A DNA stretch of 64,000 nt. Origin: Sulfurovum sp. (GTDB taxonomy: Bacteria > Campylobacterota > Campylobacteria > Campylobacterales > Sulfurovaceae). Every line of letters starts with the position of its first letter. The stretch's first letter is position 1. A model generated the notes under the pieces. The model made no database searches and was not told where the DNA came from. It saw nothing but the letters and a program-made list of their open reading frames with translations. This document shows positions 62,483-64,000 of this stretch, piece after piece. A program made the position numbers and the translations under genes. The DNA lies in contig JALTVI010000073.1 of assembly GCA_027049035.1 (NCBI GenBank), positions 62,001 to 126,000 of the forward strand. Reading direction: 5' to 3'.

Positions 62483-64000
62483 ATGAATACCCTACACATC
62501 TACCCGACCTCCAGAGCTATTCGTGCAGAGATTGCTGCTGCACTTGAAAATGACGCTTTCCTGCCTGCCTATATGCGTATGGATGAATTCGAACAGCGGC
62601 TGGTGCTGCTTCCCGGAAAGCAGCGTGTCGATGCGATGCAGCGCATGCTGCTGCTAAGAGAGGCAAGCGCTTTTGAAGCCTTTGAAGGATTGAAGTTCGA
62701 CAGGAAGCTGGTGCGCTTCTTTGGCAAGGGGGAGGCGATCTTCCGTTTTTTCGAAGAGCTTTCAGGGGAGAAAGTGGATTTTGAAACACTTGCACAGGCT
62801 GATGCCTATGCGGAGTTTGGCGAACATCTGGAGATTCTTGAAACACTCAGGGAGAACTACCGCAGCATACTTGAGGCAAGAGGGCTGACCGACCGCTGCT
62901 TCATTCCCGAGAACTATCAGATAAACAGCGCCTTTGTGCAGCAGTATGAGACCATTGAGCTGCACCTTGAGGGGTATCTGAGCCGTTTCGAGCTGGAACT
63001 GCTTGAGCAGGTGGCCAAAGAGACGACCCTGCTGATACACTACCGCACATCCGCATTTACCAAAAAGATGCAGGAGCGTTTTGCCGAAATGGGAATAAAA
63101 CTGCCGGACAACAGTGAAGTCTGTTTCGATCTTGGCAGACGCACTGTCGTATCCCAAAGAACGGTTGGAGAGAAACTTTCGGTAAGTGTCAAAAGTGTGG
63201 AGGAGCGTGAAGCGCAGGTGGCGTTGGCATTGGCGCAGATAGAGAAGATGGTGCAAAGCGGTATGGATCCGGAGAAGATAGCGCTGGTACTGCCCGATGA
63301 ATCGTTCAAGGAGCACTTCATGCTCTTTGACCGTCTTGGTAATCTCAACTTTGCGATGGGGTACGACTACCGCGGCGGAAGTGTCTACAAAAAGAGCGAT
63401 GCGCTTTTTCGTTATCTGCAGACAGGGGAGCAGGAGTATGTGTCGCTGCTTGAGCGCTATGGTATGCCAAAGGAGCGCTATGAGGGGTTGAACGGTGCAA
63501 AGAAGATGAATATCGCAGCCTTTTTTGAAACGCTGAATGCGCTGGAGCTGCTGGAGAGAAGCAAGGCGCGAATAGAGGAGCTGCGAAACGACTTTCTGGG
63601 GCTGTTCGGGGGGTATGAGGAGTCGCTTGAGAGCTGGCTCTTTCTCTGGCTCAAGGCGCTCTCATCCGTTACGACAGATGACGTCCGCGGCGGCAAGGTG
63701 ACCGTGCTTGGTGTGCTGGAGACGCGGGGCGTGGCGTTTGACGGGGTGGTGGTTGTCGATTTCAACGAAAACATCGTGCCTGCAACCACCACCAAAGACC
63801 GATTCCTCAACTCTTCGGTGCGCCGTTTTGCCGGTCTACCCACAAAGACGGACAGAGAAGCGCTGCAGAAGCAGTTCTACATGCATCTGCTTGAGAGTGC
63901 GAAAGAAGCGGTGCTTATCTACAGCAGTGCCGACGATCGGCTGCCGTCAAAATTTCTCTATGAACTGGGTCTGGAAAAGGCACCCTGCAGCAGTGTGCCC
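62483..64000 (+). CDS. AddB-like PD-(D/E)XK nuclease/helicase, 3' end cut by window
   Basis: The frame runs open from ATG 62483 to the window end (506 codons). It starts MNTLHIYPTSRAIRAEI, and further on shows VALALAQIEKM, ALVLPDESF, and VVVVDFNENIVPA with the FLNSSVRRFAGLPT segment typical of the helicase-like region of AddB/PD-(D/E)XK family proteins. The nuclease domain would lie past the window. The role would be double-strand break repair with AddA. No Walker A is obvious, as is common for AddB-type subunits. Confidence 0.8.
   Translation, partial: MNTLHIYPTSRAIRAEIAAALENDAFLPAYMRMDEFEQRLVLLPGKQRVDAMQRMLLLREASAFEAFEGLKFDRKLVRFFGKGEAIFRFFEELSGEKVDFETLAQADAYAEFGEHLEILETLRENYRSILEARGLTDRCFIPENYQINSAFVQQYETIELHLEGYLSRFELELLEQVAKETTLLIHYRTSAFTKKMQERFAEMGIKLPDNSEVCFDLGRRTVVSQRTVGEKLSVSVKSVEEREAQVALALAQIEKMVQSGMDPEKIALVLPDESFKEHFMLFDRLGNLNFAMGYDYRGGSVYKKSDALFRYLQTGEQEYVSLLERYGMPKERYEGLNGAKKMNIAAFFETLNALELLERSKARIEELRNDFLGLFGGYEESLESWLFLWLKALSSVTTDDVRGGKVTVLGVLETRGVAFDGVVVVDFNENIVPATTTKDRFLNSSVRRFAGLPTKTDREALQKQFYMHLLESAKEAVLIYSSADDRLPSKFLYELGLEKAPCSSVP

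Overview
The window is a dense chromosomal segment (about 60 protein genes, short spacers, many 1-11 base overlaps) from a Campylobacterota bacterium, most like Sulfurovum or a close deep-sea/sulfidic relative. This assignment is inference. It rests on the gene families seen: a CiaB-type protein, a CcoNOQP oxidase operon followed by a DUF4006 protein, HisZ-like next to PurA, a DUF507 protein, an Hcp-like Sel1 protein, separate rpoB and rpoC genes, and TATAAT promoters in AT-rich spacers. No phage, plasmid, transposase or CRISPR array is visible.

Layout. 1-11.4 kb: rpoB (5' end missing), rpoC, rpsL, rpsG, fusA. 11.6-17 kb: small unknown genes, a CI-type HTH protein, then the minus-strand run gyrB, a degenerate GGDEF/EAL protein and queF. 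17.3-23 kb, minus strand: tsaD, a small serine hydrolase, dxr, cdsA, an NFACT protein and a MazF-type toxin/antitoxin pair. 23.3-27 kb: leuC, an HEAGH membrane protein, a thioesterase and a nine-repeat Sel1 protein. 27-32.4 kb, minus: a soluble-looking fumarate reductase/succinate dehydrogenase AB pair, a hydroxyacid dehydrogenase, yjbQ, purT, rpsU. 32.5-42 kb: nnrDE, purN, MATE pump, PAS protein, SDR, aroK, ispA, tkt, tRNA-Pro(GGG). 42.2-50.3 kb: DUF1624 protein, MFS transporter, rdgB, MntA/HepT pair, ciaB, an ATPase-acetyltransferase fusion, an M20 amidohydrolase. 50.4-56.7 kb: class V aminotransferase, hisZ-like, purA, DUF507, carA, ddl. 56.9-61.8 kb: cbb3 oxidase operon ccoNOQP with accessory genes, including an unlisted-size 33-residue membrane protein. 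61.8-64 kb: a cytochrome c and, divergent, the 5' part of an AddB-like nuclease/helicase gene.

The most unusual content is a family of small intergenic and even intragenic repeats built on a strict 7-base period, nearly always with four heptamers although the heptamer sequence differs from locus to locus. Type A copies (six) have the order: locus-specific palindrome, heptamer array, then a GGTATGC hairpin whose stem varies with compensating changes. Type B copies (four) have GAG every 7 bases followed by an AACC(C/G)AA-like flank. Two heptamer arrays lie inside genes (the flavoprotein gene and ciaB) without breaking the frame. At three gene starts the type A palindrome is an inverted copy of the gene's own first codons and would fold the ribosome binding site and AUG into a hairpin.

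Other points worth a look: twin GTTAA-N7-TTAAC sites at the ccoN promoter, one overlapping the -10; a flavoprotein lacking the covalent-FAD histidine paired with an Fe-S subunit that appears to hold two [4Fe-4S] motifs; nested hairpins after fusA and between the cytochrome c and AddB-like genes; and two toxin-antitoxin pairs.
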